Assembly (NCBI GenBank): GCA_035318505.1
Contig: DATHEQ010000382.1
Span: 70,227 to 134,226 of the forward strand
Source: DASWDH01 sp035318505
GTDB lineage: Bacteria > Myxococcota_A > Polyangia > Polyangiales > Polyangiaceae
Direction of reading: 5' to 3'
DNA: 64,000 nt
Part shown: positions 1 through 8,493 of the stretch, in pieces
Layout: each line of letters starts with the position of its first letter
Numbering within the stretch: the stretch's first letter is position 1
Notes under the pieces: generated by a model
What the model was told of the DNA's origin: nothing
What the model saw: the letters and a program-made list of their open reading frames with translations, nothing else
Databases searched by the model: none
Made by a program: the position numbers and the translations under genes

Positions 1-1
1 G

Positions 2-1060
2 GACCGGGTGCGCCGACAAGCGTGGCTCGAAGAAAAGCGCGCCGGGCTCTTGGCCGAGGCCGAGCCAGGCGATGAACCGGCGTACGATCCCGAACGACCC
101 GACGACACCGCAGAAAACGAGGGCTGCGATGACGACATCGATGACCGTCTGCGTCTCCTTTTTACGTGCTGTCACCCCGCCCTCGCGCCCGAAGCGCAAA
201 TTGCACTGACGCTGCGCACGCTGTGCGGCCTCTCCACCGAGGAGATCGCGCGCGCCTTCTTGACCCCCGCGGCAACGATGGCGCAGCGCCTGGTGCGTGC
301 CAAAGCGAAGATACGCGGTGCCGGTATTCCCTACCGCGTGCCGCCGCGCGAGGAATGGAACGAGCGGCTGCAAGCGGTGCTCGCAATTGTTTACCTCGTC
401 TTCACCGAAGGCTACGCGGCTACGTCGGGTGATGCCCTCGTGCGCCGCGAGCTCACGGCGGAGGCGATTCGGCTCGCGCGTTTGCTCGCGCAGCTTTTGC
501 CAGGAGTGGAGGTGCTGGGACTTTTGGCGCTGCTCTTGCTCACCGAGGCGCGCCGCGACGCACGTGCCACCGCGAGCGGGGACGTCATTTTGCTCGAAGA
601 TCAAGATCAAACCAAATGGGATCGCGCCCAGATCGACGAAGGACTCGTCCTCGTCGATCGCGCGCTTCGCTCCGGCCCGCCCGGACCTTACGTGTTGCAA
701 GCCGCCATCGCTGCCGTCCATGCACACGCGCCGCGATCCGACGGCACCGATTGGCGACAGATTGTCGCGCTGTACGACCGGCTCTATGCGATCGTTCCGA
801 CGCCGGTGGTCGCGCTCAATCGAGCCGTCGCGGTGGCGATGTGCGACGGCCCCGCCGCAGCCTTGCCCCTCCTCGACGAGCTCGTCGCGTCACGCGAGCT
901 GCGCGAATACCACCTCTTGCCGGCTGCCCGCGCCGACCTCTTGCGCCGGCTCGGCCAAACGCGAGAAGCGGCGGCGGCCTACCGCGAGGCGCTCGCGCTC
1001 GTCGGCAATGAACCAGAACGACGATTTTTGGCGCGCCGGTTGGCGGCGCTGGAGGGATGA
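2..1060 (+). CDS. ECF42-type RNA polymerase sigma factor, 5' end cut by window edge
   Basis: The protein is open to the left edge, so its N-terminus (sigma region 2) lies outside the window; an internal GTG at 8 is unlikely to be the true start. What remains begins just after region 2. Region 4 follows, with a helix-turn-helix around LCGLSTEEIARAFL and TMAQRLVRAKAKIR. A long C-terminal TPR-like extension (about 220 residues) carries LNRAVAVAM and REYHLLPAARADLLRRLG. That extension, known as a DUF6596-type region, marks ECF42 and related sigma factors. The protein is clearly paralogous to the complete sigma factor at 4201-5487. ECF42 genes usually sit next to a DGPF/YCII gene, so one may lie just upstream of the window. 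The gene converges on the nuclease gene ending at 1111. Confidence 0.88.
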   Translation, partial: DRVRRQAWLEEKRAGLLAEAEPGDEPAYDPERPDDTAENEGCDDDIDDRLRLLFTCCHPALAPEAQIALTLRTLCGLSTEEIARAFLTPAATMAQRLVRAKAKIRGAGIPYRVPPREEWNERLQAVLAIVYLVFTEGYAATSGDALVRRELTAEAIRLARLLAQLLPGVEVLGLLALLLLTEARRDARATASGDVILLEDQDQTKWDRAQIDEGLVLVDRALRSGPPGPYVLQAAIAAVHAHAPRSDGTDWRQIVALYDRLYAIVPTPVVALNRAVAVAMCDGPAAALPLLDELVASRELREYHLLPAARADLLRRLGQTREAAAAYREALALVGNEPERRFLARRLAALEG

Positions 1061-1110
1061 CCAGGCGGGTGATGGGGCCGACATCGACGACCGTCGAAAT
1101 CCGAGCCCAA

Positions 1111-2862
1111 TCAGATCCAAAGAAGTAGCGCATCGAGCTTGCTCTCGCGCAGCCAGAGCTCGCGGCCGACGCGAACCGCGCCGCTGCCTCCGTCACGCAC
1201 AACGCGTTTGAGCTCGCTGGTCACGATGCGCAGGCGGTCGTACTGGTGTCGATCGAAGGTCGCTTGGCGTTCGCACAGGGGCCTTGCCGCGGCCATGCGG
1301 GGTACCGGCTCGTCCGGCGCGACATCGCGCGCTTCGACCAGCTGTCCACCTTGGATCAAGAGCAGACGCGAATGCTGCGCCAAGGGCTCGCGAAAGATGA
1401 CCGCGCTGTCGTAGAGAAGACACAGCCAGCGGGCGCGTTGGAGAAGCTGATAGCCGTGCATGACGCCGCGCTCGAGGTGTCGCACGACGCGCTCGGCGTC
1501 CCATAGGCGGAGCTCGGCGCCGGCGTCGTCCGTTTCTTCACTTTCCGCGTCGCCGCCGATGGTTGCCGGGTTGGCTTTGGCCATCAAGATGAGTCTGCGC
1601 GCGGTGGTGACGAGCGCCTGCCGCCGATGGGACGACCCTTCTAAGCCCGTGCGAGCGCCGAGACCGTACCGATCGACGAAGTTTGCCAAACCCTCGGCGA
1701 ACGTGTCCTCGCCGGGCGCCCACCGTTCGTGCATGCCCATCGCCCGCGCGCGCAGAAGACGCGTCGCGCTTTCGCCGGATAAGATCTTTTCGATTGCGCC
1801 GAACGCTCGTACCGAGAAGGTGGATGGCAGAGGTCCGTAGCGATGCGCGGCGCTCGGCTCATTGGCAATCGCGACGAGGTGCGCGTCCACGAACCAGGTG
1901 CGCGCATCGCCCGCCACGAGCTGGACGTTGTAGGGAGGGTGCAATTCCTTGATGCTCTCGTTTTCCAGGAGCGCAGCTTCGAGCGCCGTCCGTGTGTGCG
2001 TCACGTGGATATCGTGCACTTGCGTGAGCATCTCCAGCGCGCGCTCGGTCCGGGAGAAGACGGACGTAAAATGACTGCCGACGCGTTTGCGCAGACTGGC
2101 CGCTTTGCCGACATAGAGCACGTCGCCGTTCGAGCGCAGCAAGCGGTACACACCCGGCGCGTCGGGCAGCGTTCGATAGCGGGCGCTCGGAAGTGGATAG
2201 CGGCGCTTCTTCGACCGCGGCGGCGCCGTCACCGGCGTGGCCAGCCAATCGCCGAGTTGTGGCCACGTGTGAATCCCGCGCGCTGCGAGCTCGGGCACGA
2301 CCTTCTGCCAAATATGCGCCGTCGCTTCGACGTGGCCCAGGCAACGGCGGGCGAGATCGACGCTATGGCCGAGATAGCCGGCGAGAGCGCGCATCGATCG
2401 CCGCGGTAGGTCGGGATAGAGGCGACACGCGATGGCGTGTACGCAAACGGCGTCGAGTGGAAAGCTCGTCTGGGGCTCGAAACGGCTGGACCAGTCGCGA
2501 AGGAAGGCAAGCTCGAACTTGGCAAAGTGAATCGCCGCGGGCATGCGGTCCGCGAAGCGCATCGTGGTGCGGAGCCGTTCCCACGCGTCCGGCGGCGCAA
2601 GTGCGATGGCGACCTCGGCTTCGTCGAAACCCGTAAGCCGTCGAACCTGCGATCCTACGTAATGTCCGGCGGGCAGGCTCACCCAATGCGCTTGCAGTTG
2701 CTCGATGTCAGTCGTGTTCGCCCTGGCGATCCCCCAACCTACCTCGAGCACCGCACCGAGCACCGGCGTTGCCCCCGTCGTCTGGCAATCCACCACCAAG
2801 ACGTCGAGTTCCGAAAGCCGATCCACGGTGCATGGGTGTAGAGGGCGCCCTGGTTGCGTCAA
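1111..2862 (-). CDS. DnaQ-like exonuclease domain fused to UvrC-type GIY-YIG nuclease
   Basis: This is a 583-residue fusion. Residues about 15-195 resemble a DEDDh 3'-5' exonuclease of the PolIII epsilon/RNase T fold. Residues about 225-320 are a UvrC/Cho-like GIY-YIG nuclease with GVYRLL, LYVGKA, KRVGSHF and ALLENESIKELHPPYN. The last 260 residues are unassigned. Fusions of this kind are known in actinobacteria and proteobacteria and are thought to act in DNA repair. The exonuclease motifs are altered: motif I reads VDCQTTG where DxExTG is usual, motif II reads HFAKFELAFL (D to E), and the last motif has GHVEATAH (D to E). The start is TTG at 2862 with only a weak Shine-Dalgarno; GTG at 2826 is an alternative. 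Confidence 0.85.
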   Translation of the reverse strand: MTQPGRPLHPCTVDRLSELDVLVVDCQTTGATPVLGAVLEVGWGIARANTTDIEQLQAHWVSLPAGHYVGSQVRRLTGFDEAEVAIALAPPDAWERLRTTMRFADRMPAAIHFAKFELAFLRDWSSRFEPQTSFPLDAVCVHAIACRLYPDLPRRSMRALAGYLGHSVDLARRCLGHVEATAHIWQKVVPELAARGIHTWPQLGDWLATPVTAPPRSKKRRYPLPSARYRTLPDAPGVYRLLRSNGDVLYVGKAASLRKRVGSHFTSVFSRTERALEMLTQVHDIHVTHTRTALEAALLENESIKELHPPYNVQLVAGDARTWFVDAHLVAIANEPSAAHRYGPLPSTFSVRAFGAIEKILSGESATRLLRARAMGMHERWAPGEDTFAEGLANFVDRYGLGARTGLEGSSHRRQALVTTARRLILMAKANPATIGGDAESEETDDAGAELRLWDAERVVRHLERGVMHGYQLLQRARWLCLLYDSAVIFREPLAQHSRLLLIQGGQLVEARDVAPDEPVPRMAAARPLCERQATFDRHQYDRLRIVTSELKRVVRDGGSGAVRVGRELWLRESKLDALLLWI

Positions 2863-2878
2863 GTCGCCCGGGTGTCGA

Positions 2879-2896
2879 CGACGCTCCGCAGCGTCG
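2879..2896. repeat. Perfect 7-bp inverted repeat between doxX and the nuclease gene
   Basis: CGACGCT and AGCGTCG flank a 4-nt loop, 10 nt past the DoxX stop codon on the minus strand. There is no T-run after it in either direction. It could be a factor-dependent terminator hairpin or simply structure in a GC-rich spacer. Confidence 0.35.
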
Positions 2897-2905
2897 CTCC
2901 GTCGG

Positions 2906-3337
2906 TCAGGACGTGATCTTGCGAGCGAGCGCTTCGATTTCCGTCCGGCGGGCGCGGGCGATGAGCAGGAAGACGATGCAAAGCGCTCCCGGTATGAGCG
3001 CCAGGCTGGGGGGCGGGAGGACGAGCAGGTGAGCGAGCACGGCGCCCACCATCACGACGGCGAGCTCGAGCGCCGCGACGCCGGCGAGCTGCGGAATCAG
3101 GAGACCGACACCGCCGGCCAGCTCCATCGCACCCGTGAGGTACATGAACCAATCACCGAAACCGATCTTGGCGAATCCTTCACGCATTTCTGGCTGAAGG
3201 ACGAGGATCTTGTTGACGCCGCCATACACGAAAAGCACGGCGAGCAGGATCTGGACAGTCCACAGCGTGATGGTCACCGCTCGGCTGCGCGTCGCGGTCG
3301 TCTCGGTCACGTCGCTGGTCGTCGCTATCGTCGTCAT
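2906..3337 (-). CDS. DoxX family membrane protein
   Basis: This 143-residue protein has four predicted hydrophobic helices. It carries the typical DoxX pattern of a first helix ending in LFVYGGVNKIL and a second with YLTGAMELAGGVGLLIP. DoxX-like proteins are small inner-membrane proteins. Some are linked to redox and thiol stress, as with the MRC complex of mycobacteria, but most have unknown function. The start at 3337 was chosen because AGGAGA lies about 6 nt upstream; the longer open frame upstream has no such site. The gene has its own predicted ECF42 promoter 71 nt upstream, matching the one before the DGPF operon. It is therefore likely part of the same stress response as the sigma factor and GST genes immediately upstream. 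Confidence 0.88.
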   Translation of the reverse strand: MTTIATTSDVTETTATRSRAVTITLWTVQILLAVLFVYGGVNKILVLQPEMREGFAKIGFGDWFMYLTGAMELAGGVGLLIPQLAGVAALELAVVMVGAVLAHLLVLPPPSLALIPGALCIVFLLIARARRTEIEALARKITS

Positions 3338-3407
3338 GGTCGTTCTCCTATATCGGGAGCCGCCCGCCGGGCGATCTGGCCGCATGAACGCTGGCTCTTA
3401 CTTGGGC

Positions 3408-3434
3408 GTCGAACGATAAAGCGCCGGATCGACA
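3408..3434 (-). promoter_or_regulatory. Putative ECF42 promoter of doxX
   Basis: On the minus strand TGTCGA (3434-3429) is followed, after exactly 17 nt, by CGAC (3411-3408). From memory, the published ECF42 target motif is TGTCGA at -35 and CGA/TC at -10. The copy upstream of the DGPF gene has the same spacing and the same first ten bases. Confidence 0.7.
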
Positions 3435-3515
3435 AGCTTGCCAGTTCTTTTTCTAAATGGTGATCACCAGCTGGTCTAAGTTGGTGAAATTCATGCGCAC
3501 AAAGACGAACCGCCA

Positions 3516-4169
3516 TCAGCGGGTCGATGGCTTGCCGGTGTTGATCGCCAATTGCGCGGCGAACGCCCGCTTGTAGGCGGGCCGCGCTTCGCCACGGGCG
3601 AGATAGGCAGCCAGGTTCGGAAATTCGTCGAGAATGCCCGATGATTTCGACCTGAGCAGCACCGACGCCATCATCAGGTCGCCCGCGCTGAATGCACCAT
3701 CGAGCCACTCGGCATCGCCCAGGCGAGTGGAAAGTTGCTTCAGCCGGCCGCGGACGCGGTCCTCGACGAAAGGCAGGCGTTCTGCGTGCCAGGGCTTGTC
3801 GCGCTCGAACAGTCTGGCGCTTACAAGTTCAACGATCGGAGGCTCCACCGTGTTGAGCGCGGCAAACATCCATGTGATCGCGCGCGCCCGAGCATTGGCA
3901 TCCTCCGGAAGCAAGCCTGCATGTCGCTCGGCGATGTGAAACACGATCGCCCCCGTCTCGAACAGCGCGAGATCGCCTTCCTCATAGGTCGGAATTTGGC
4001 CGAAAGGATGAAGCGCCAGATGCGCGGGTTCCTTCATCGCACGAAACGAAACAAGGCGAACCTCGTAGGGTTGGCCCACTTCCTCGAGCGCCCAGCGAAC
4101 GCGCGTATCACGCGCTAGTCCCTTGCCGCCATCGGGTGAGCGTTCAAAAGCGGTAATGGTGATGGTCAT
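3516..4169 (-). CDS. Glutathione S-transferase family protein
   Basis: This 217-residue protein has a thioredoxin-like N-terminal domain (about residues 1-85, with HPFGQIPTYEEGDLALFETGAI, the usual cis-Pro and Glu-Ser/Thr glutathione-contact region). An all-helical C-terminal domain follows (AEWLDGAFSAGDLMMASVLLR). It is expected to be cytosolic and to conjugate glutathione or reduce electrophiles. The start at 4169 has AAGGAG upstream, and a longer open frame was discarded. It is the third gene of an operon with the DGPF protein and ECF42 sigma factor, starting 31 nt after the sigma stop codon. A detoxification gene in an ECF42 operon fits the general idea that these loci answer chemical or redox stress. 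Confidence 0.9.
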   Translation of the reverse strand: MTITITAFERSPDGGKGLARDTRVRWALEEVGQPYEVRLVSFRAMKEPAHLALHPFGQIPTYEEGDLALFETGAIVFHIAERHAGLLPEDANARARAITWMFAALNTVEPPIVELVSARLFERDKPWHAERLPFVEDRVRGRLKQLSTRLGDAEWLDGAFSAGDLMMASVLLRSKSSGILDEFPNLAAYLARGEARPAYKRAFAAQLAINTGKPSTR

Positions 4170-4200
4170 CGAGAGGCTCCTTACTTGGCGAAAAGATCGG

Positions 4201-5487
4201 CTAATTGGGCTGTCCGGCTGGGACCGAGCGGCGCGCGCAGGCAGTTGCGCGTTCGAGCAGCAGCGTGCGCTCGCGCGCATTGCGCGTCAGCGATGCGGCG
4301 CGCTCGAACTCGCTGCGCGCCTCGCGGAGGCGGCCGAGCTTGAAGAGGAGATCGCCGCGCACGCTCGGCAAGAAGTGGTATTCGGCTAAGGATGAGTCCG
4401 AGGTGAGCGTGTCGACGATTTCGAGCCCTGCCGCGGGACCGAATGCCATTCCCACCGCCACCGCGCGGTTCAGCTCGACGACCGGCGACGGAGAACGCTG
4501 CATCAACGCGTCGTAGAGCGCGGCGATGCGCGACCAATCCGTGTCCGCGGCGGTGAGCGCGCGCGCATGACACGCGGCGATGGCGGCTTGGAGCGCGTAC
4601 GGTCCGCCCGCGCCGCCCAGTTTTTCGGCGCGCTCGAGCGCTGCCAAACCGCGCCCGATGAGAAGGCGATCCCAGCGTGCGCGGTTCTGCTCGAGCAAAA
4701 GGATGGGCTCCCCCGTCGCACTGACGCGCGCCGCGGAGCGGGAGGCTTGAATCTCCATGAGCGCGCAGAGGCCGTGGACCTCTGTTTCGCTGGGAGCGAG
4801 CTCGGCCAGAATTCGCCCCAGGCGAAGCGCGTCTTCGCACAGCGCGGGGCGCATCCAGTCGTCACCCGACGTCGCCGAGTACCCCTCGTTGAAGATGAGG
4901 TAGATGACCTCGAGCACCGACGAAAGGCGCGCCGCCAGCTCGGCGCCGCGAGGCACCTCGAAAGGGACCTTCTCTTCCGCCAACGTCCGTTTGGCGCGCA
5001 CGATCCGCTGCGCGATGGTGGGTTCCGAAGCGAGGAACGCACGCGCGATTTCTTCCGTCGTGAGCCCGCCCAGCAGGCGCAAGGTGAGCGCGACGCGCGC
5101 CTCCGTCGAAAGGATCGGATGGCACGAGGTGAACACCAGGCGCAGGAGGTCGTCACCGACATCGTCGTCGATGGCGGCTTCGATGTCCGGTGTCGCTGTT
5201 TCACGCTCCTCCATCTCGTGCCCCAGCTCCTCGTGCTTTTGCTCGAGCCGCTTTCTTCGACGCAAGACATCGATGGCGCGATGTTTGGCCGTCGCCATGA
5301 GCCAAGCACCGGGATTGTTGGGAACGCCCGCCGCGGGCCACTGTTCGAGCGCGACCACGAGCGCGTCTTGCGCGAGCTCTTCGGCCACGCCGACGTCACG
5401 CACCATTCGCGCGAGACCGGCGATCACCCTGGCCGACTCGATTCTCCAAACAGCATTGATGGCGCGATGGGTCGCGGAAGCCGTCAC
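4201..5487 (-). CDS. ECF42 group RNA polymerase sigma factor with C-terminal extension
   Basis: This is a complete 428-residue protein. Sigma region 2 spans about residues 10-80 (LARMVRDVGVAEELAQDALV, AWLMATAKHRAIDVLRR). Region 4 spans about 110-175 (LLGGLTTEEIARAFLASE, TIAQRIVRAKRTLAEEKVPF). The TPR-like extension follows to the end. ECF42 factors have no anti-sigma factor; the extension is thought to replace one as the control element. The start is GTG at 5487, which gives the normal N-terminus for this group. The gene lies 37 nt after the DGPF gene and is followed by GST. The operon promoter (6015-6041) carries the ECF42-type motif, so autoregulation is likely. Confidence 0.95.
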   Translation of the reverse strand: MTASATHRAINAVWRIESARVIAGLARMVRDVGVAEELAQDALVVALEQWPAAGVPNNPGAWLMATAKHRAIDVLRRRKRLEQKHEELGHEMEERETATPDIEAAIDDDVGDDLLRLVFTSCHPILSTEARVALTLRLLGGLTTEEIARAFLASEPTIAQRIVRAKRTLAEEKVPFEVPRGAELAARLSSVLEVIYLIFNEGYSATSGDDWMRPALCEDALRLGRILAELAPSETEVHGLCALMEIQASRSAARVSATGEPILLLEQNRARWDRLLIGRGLAALERAEKLGGAGGPYALQAAIAACHARALTAADTDWSRIAALYDALMQRSPSPVVELNRAVAVGMAFGPAAGLEIVDTLTSDSSLAEYHFLPSVRGDLLFKLGRLREARSEFERAASLTRNARERTLLLERATACARRSVPAGQPN

Positions 5488-5524
5488 GGCCTCGGATCAG
5501 AGCACCTTCCCGCGCCAGTGCAAG

Positions 5525-5941
5525 TCAGCGCTTGGATCGCCCTTGCATCTCCGCGAATCCGGCGGCCGCCGCTTTGACGTCGGCGGGGAAGTCCGACATC
5601 TCCTGGACTTGGCGGACTTCGAGGATTTCGTTCTCCGAACCGGGGCAGCGGGTCGCCCACTCGATGGCTTCTTCCTTCGACTTTACCTGGATGAGCCAGT
5701 AGCCGCCGAGCACCTCTTTGGCCTCGGCAAAAGGCCCGTCCGTGACTTTCGCCTTGCCCCCGGGAAACGAGACGCGCGCGCCCATCGACAGGGGGTGAAG
5801 TCCGTCGAGCGCCAGGAGCACGCCCGCTTTCTGTAGCGATTCGTTGTACTTCATCATCGCCGCCACCCCCTTGGCGTCGGGCACGGTGCCCGGTTTCGCG
5901 TTCTCGTAACCCTTCGGGATCATCAGCATCATGAATCGCAT
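5525..5941 (-). CDS. DGPF/YCII-related protein
   Basis: This 138-residue protein has the YCII fold and the exact signature DGPFAEAKE followed by LGGYWLIQVKSKEEAIEWA. DGPF proteins are the hallmark partners of ECF42 sigma factors. Their biochemical role is unknown, although related YCII proteins have been suggested to be small enzymes with a His-Asp pair. The start at 5941 was chosen for GAGGAG eight bases upstream and for the canonical MRFMMLMIP opening. It is the first gene of the DGPF-sigma-GST operon, and transcription probably starts about 65 nt upstream at the ECF42-like promoter. Confidence 0.95.
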   Translation of the reverse strand: MRFMMLMIPKGYENAKPGTVPDAKGVAAMMKYNESLQKAGVLLALDGLHPLSMGARVSFPGGKAKVTDGPFAEAKEVLGGYWLIQVKSKEEAIEWATRCPGSENEILEVRQVQEMSDFPADVKAAAAGFAEMQGRSKR

Positions 5942-6014
5942 GGTCGTTTCTCCTCGTTGGGGGGGCGGCCCCGTCGCGGTCGTCAACCGGATGTGGCCCT
6001 GCCTCTACGCTCGC

Positions 6015-6041
6015 GACGATCCGGCATGCGTCGGATCGACA
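6015..6041 (-). promoter_or_regulatory. Putative ECF42 promoter of the DGPF-sigma-GST operon
   Basis: On the minus strand TGTCGA (6041-6036) is followed, after 17 nt, by CGTC (6018-6015). This agrees with the ECF42 motif as I recall it and gives a leader of roughly 65 nt before the DGPF start. Spacing is identical to that of the site upstream of doxX. Confidence 0.78.
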
Positions 6042-6160
6042 CGGGGCGCGCTTTTTTTGGCAAAAAGCCGGTATCTATTCGAAAATCCAGGGCTTTGGGC
6101 GGCATCTTCCGGAGCGCTCGCAACCGGGCGGGCAGCGCGAAGTCGTGTTATGAGGCGGGC

Positions 6161-6802
6161 GTGATTCGCCCCACCCTGTCCGCCATGGAAGCCCTTACGC
6201 GACTGCGCGAGGGAAACCGCCGCTTCACGACCAACGTGCGCAGCTTGGACGCGCTCCTCAGCCACACGAGGCGCGCCGAGCTCGAACGACAAACCCCGTG
6301 CGCCATCGTGCTTGGTTGCTCCGACTCGCGGGCTCCGGCCGAAATCGTGTTCGACCAGGGGCTCGGTGATCTGTTCGTCATCCGCGTCGCCGGCAACATC
6401 GTGGCTCCCTCTCAAGTCGGTAGCGTCGAGTTCGCCGCCGAACGGTTCGGTACCCGCCTGGTCGTCGTGATGGGTCACACCGCGTGCGGCGCCATCTTGG
6501 CGACGCTCGAGCACGTGGAGAACCCCGCCGGCAAGTCATCCCGCAACCTGCGCTCCATCGTCGACCGCGTGCGACCAGCCATCGAGCCGCTCATGAAAAC
6601 GGACCTCGCCCGCGATCGCGCAGCTCTCCTGCGCGAAGCGACCCGCGCCAACGTTCGCGTTGCCGCCGACCACTTGCGGCACGGCTCGCAGCTACTCGAG
6701 CAGCTCATCCTCGAGGAGGGCCTGCACGTGGTTGGCGCGGAGTACAACCTCGAAACAGGTGACGTGGAGTTCTTCGACGGCATCGAGAATGGGCTGACGT
6801 AA
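6161..6802 (+). CDS. Beta-class carbonic anhydrase
   Basis: This protein of about 213 residues interconverts CO2 and bicarbonate in the cytosol. The zinc and catalytic residues are visible: CSDSRAP (Cys, Asp-Arg dyad) and HTACGA (His and second Cys), with the typical VIRVAGNIV and LEEGLHVVGAEYNLETGDVEFF end. The start is uncertain. GTG at 6161 is used here with a weak GAGG upstream, and ATG at 6185 is equally possible. The gene is divergent from the DGPF operon, and the 219-nt intergenic region holds the DGPF promoter on the other strand. It converges with the ABC permease, whose stop lies 6 nt away. Confidence 0.93.
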   Translation: MIRPTLSAMEALTRLREGNRRFTTNVRSLDALLSHTRRAELERQTPCAIVLGCSDSRAPAEIVFDQGLGDLFVIRVAGNIVAPSQVGSVEFAAERFGTRLVVVMGHTACGAILATLEHVENPAGKSSRNLRSIVDRVRPAIEPLMKTDLARDRAALLREATRANVRVAADHLRHGSQLLEQLILEEGLHVVGAEYNLETGDVEFFDGIENGLT

Positions 6803-6808
6803 CCAGCG

Positions 6809-7570
6809 TCAAGTCTTCAGCCGATACCCCGTCTTGAACATCCAGCGCACGATCACGAGGCACGCACAGAGGAAGATCAGGGTCATGGTGACGCTGACGT
6901 CGACGCTGACGTCCGACACGCCGTAAAAGCTCCAGCGAAAGCCGCTGATCAAATAGACCACCGGGTTGCAGAGCGTGATCTTCTGCCACAAGGGCGGGAG
7001 CATCTTGATCGAATAGAAGCTCCCGCCGAGGAACGTCAGCGGCGTGACGATGAGCATCGGCACGAGCTGCAACTTTTCGAAACCGTCGGCCCAAATGCCG
7101 ATGATGAAACCGAAGAGGCTGAAAGTGACCGAGGTCAGCACGAGAAAGCCCATCATCCAGAGTGGGTGGGCAATGTGGTACGGCACGAAGAGCCTGGCCG
7201 TGGCGAGAATGATGGTACCGAGCAATATCGACTTGGAAGAGGCGGCACCGACGTAACCCGCCACGATTTCCATGGACGAGATCGGCGCCGAGAGCACCTC
7301 GTAAATGGTGCCGGCGAAGCGCGGCATGTAGATGCCGAACGAGGCGTTGGAGATGCTTTCCGTGAGGATGGAGAGCATGGTGAGACCGGGGACGATGAAC
7401 GCGGCATAGCTGATGCCGTCGATCTCCGTCATGCGCGAACCGATGGCCGAGCCGAAAACGAGAAAGTAGAGCGACGTCGAGATCACCGGTGAAAGAATGC
7501 TCTGAAAAATGGTGCGGAAGGTGCGCGACATTTCGAAGACGTAGATGGCGCCAATCGAGTGACGGTTCAT
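6809..7570 (-). CDS. ABC-2 type transport permease (YadH-like)
   Basis: This 253-residue inner-membrane protein has about six hydrophobic helices and the ABC-2 signature LGGSFYSIKMLPPLWQKI. It resembles E. coli YadH in length and in its MSRTFRTIFQSILSPVISTSL opening. The substrate cannot be told from sequence. The start codon at 7570 overlaps the stop of the ATPase gene by 4 nt (ATGA), so the two are translationally coupled. Together they form a two-gene exporter with two-component stoichiometry (two permeases and two ATPases). Confidence 0.92.
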   Translation of the reverse strand: MNRHSIGAIYVFEMSRTFRTIFQSILSPVISTSLYFLVFGSAIGSRMTEIDGISYAAFIVPGLTMLSILTESISNASFGIYMPRFAGTIYEVLSAPISSMEIVAGYVGAASSKSILLGTIILATARLFVPYHIAHPLWMMGFLVLTSVTFSLFGFIIGIWADGFEKLQLVPMLIVTPLTFLGGSFYSIKMLPPLWQKITLCNPVVYLISGFRWSFYGVSDVSVDVSVTMTLIFLCACLVIVRWMFKTGYRLKT

Positions 7571-8493
7571 GAGCGCGCCCTCACCAGGTTGACGAATATC
7601 TCTTCGAGAGAGCTCTCTTGTGTCTGCAAATCTTTGAATTCGATGCCAAGCTCGCCGAGTTTGCGCAAAAGGCCGGCGATGGTCGACCGGTCGCGCTGCG
7701 CGTCGAAAGTGAAGACGAGCTTGTTGCCGTTGTCGGACCGTTCGAGGTTGTAGGCGGCGAGCTCGCCGGGGACAGTGGTGAGCGGATTCTGCAGCTGCAA
7801 AATGAGCTGCTTTTTGCCGAGTTTCTCCATGAGAACCGCTTTGTCCTCGACGAGGATGATCTCCCCTTTGCTGATGACGCCAATGCGATCGGCCATCTGC
7901 TCGGCCTCTTCGATGTAGTGGGTGGTCAAGATGATGGTGACGCCCGTCTCGCGTAGCGACCGAACCATCTGCCACATGTCGCGGCGAAGCTCGACATCGA
8001 CGCCCGCCGTCGGCTCGTCGAGAAAGAGGATCTGCGGTTCGTGGGAGAGCGCTTTGGCGATGAGGACCCGGCGCTTCATGCCCCCCGAGAGGGTCATGAT
8101 CTTGCTGTCCTTCTTGTCCCAGAGCGAGAGCGAGCGCAGCACTTTCTCGATGTGCTGCTCGTTCTTTGGCTTGCCGAAGAGGCCGCGGCTGAAATTGACG
8201 GTGGCCCAGACGGTCTCGAACATGTCGGTCGACAGCTCTTGGGGGACGAGACCGATCTTGGCGCGCGCGGCGCGAAAATCGCGCAGGATGTCGTGACCGT
8301 CGGCCCGCACCGTGCCCTCGGTGGGGTTGACGATTCCGCAGATGACGTTGATGAGCGTCGTTTTGCCGGCGCCGTTCGGACCGAGCAGAGCGAAGATTTC
8401 GCCTTTCTCGATCTCGAGATTGACGTTCTTCAAAGCCTGAAAGCCCGAGGCATAGGTCTTGGTGAGATTCTTGACGACAATGATCGGCTCCAC
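7567..8493 (-). CDS. ABC transporter ATP-binding protein (YadG-like)
   Basis: This 308-residue cytosolic ATPase has Walker A GPNGAGKT, signature TLSGGMKRR, Walker B ILFLDEPTAGVD and H-loop TTHYIEEAE. A C-terminal accessory region of about 90 residues ends near QTQESSLEEIFVNL, as in drug- and lipid-export ATPases. GTG at 8493 is preferred because GGAGG lies five bases upstream and the protein then begins right at the usual VKNLTKTY strand. An ATG at 8541 in the same frame lacks a good site. It is first in a two-gene operon with the permease. Confidence 0.92.
   Translation of the reverse strand: MEPIIVVKNLTKTYASGFQALKNVNLEIEKGEIFALLGPNGAGKTTLINVICGIVNPTEGTVRADGHDILRDFRAARAKIGLVPQELSTDMFETVWATVNFSRGLFGKPKNEQHIEKVLRSLSLWDKKDSKIMTLSGGMKRRVLIAKALSHEPQILFLDEPTAGVDVELRRDMWQMVRSLRETGVTIILTTHYIEEAEQMADRIGVISKGEIILVEDKAVLMEKLGKKQLILQLQNPLTTVPGELAAYNLERSDNGNKLVFTFDAQRDRSTIAGLLRKLGELGIEFKDLQTQESSLEEIFVNLVRARS

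Noticed and set aside
2873..2900. TGTCGA on the plus strand between the nuclease and doxX genes
   Set aside because: No plus-strand gene follows, and no CGTC or CGAC stands at the right spacing (CGTC occurs at 13 nt); the bases belong to an inverted repeat.
2906..5941. The ECF42 locus as a mobile island
   Set aside because: No integrase, repeats or composition shift; codon use looks like the neighbours.
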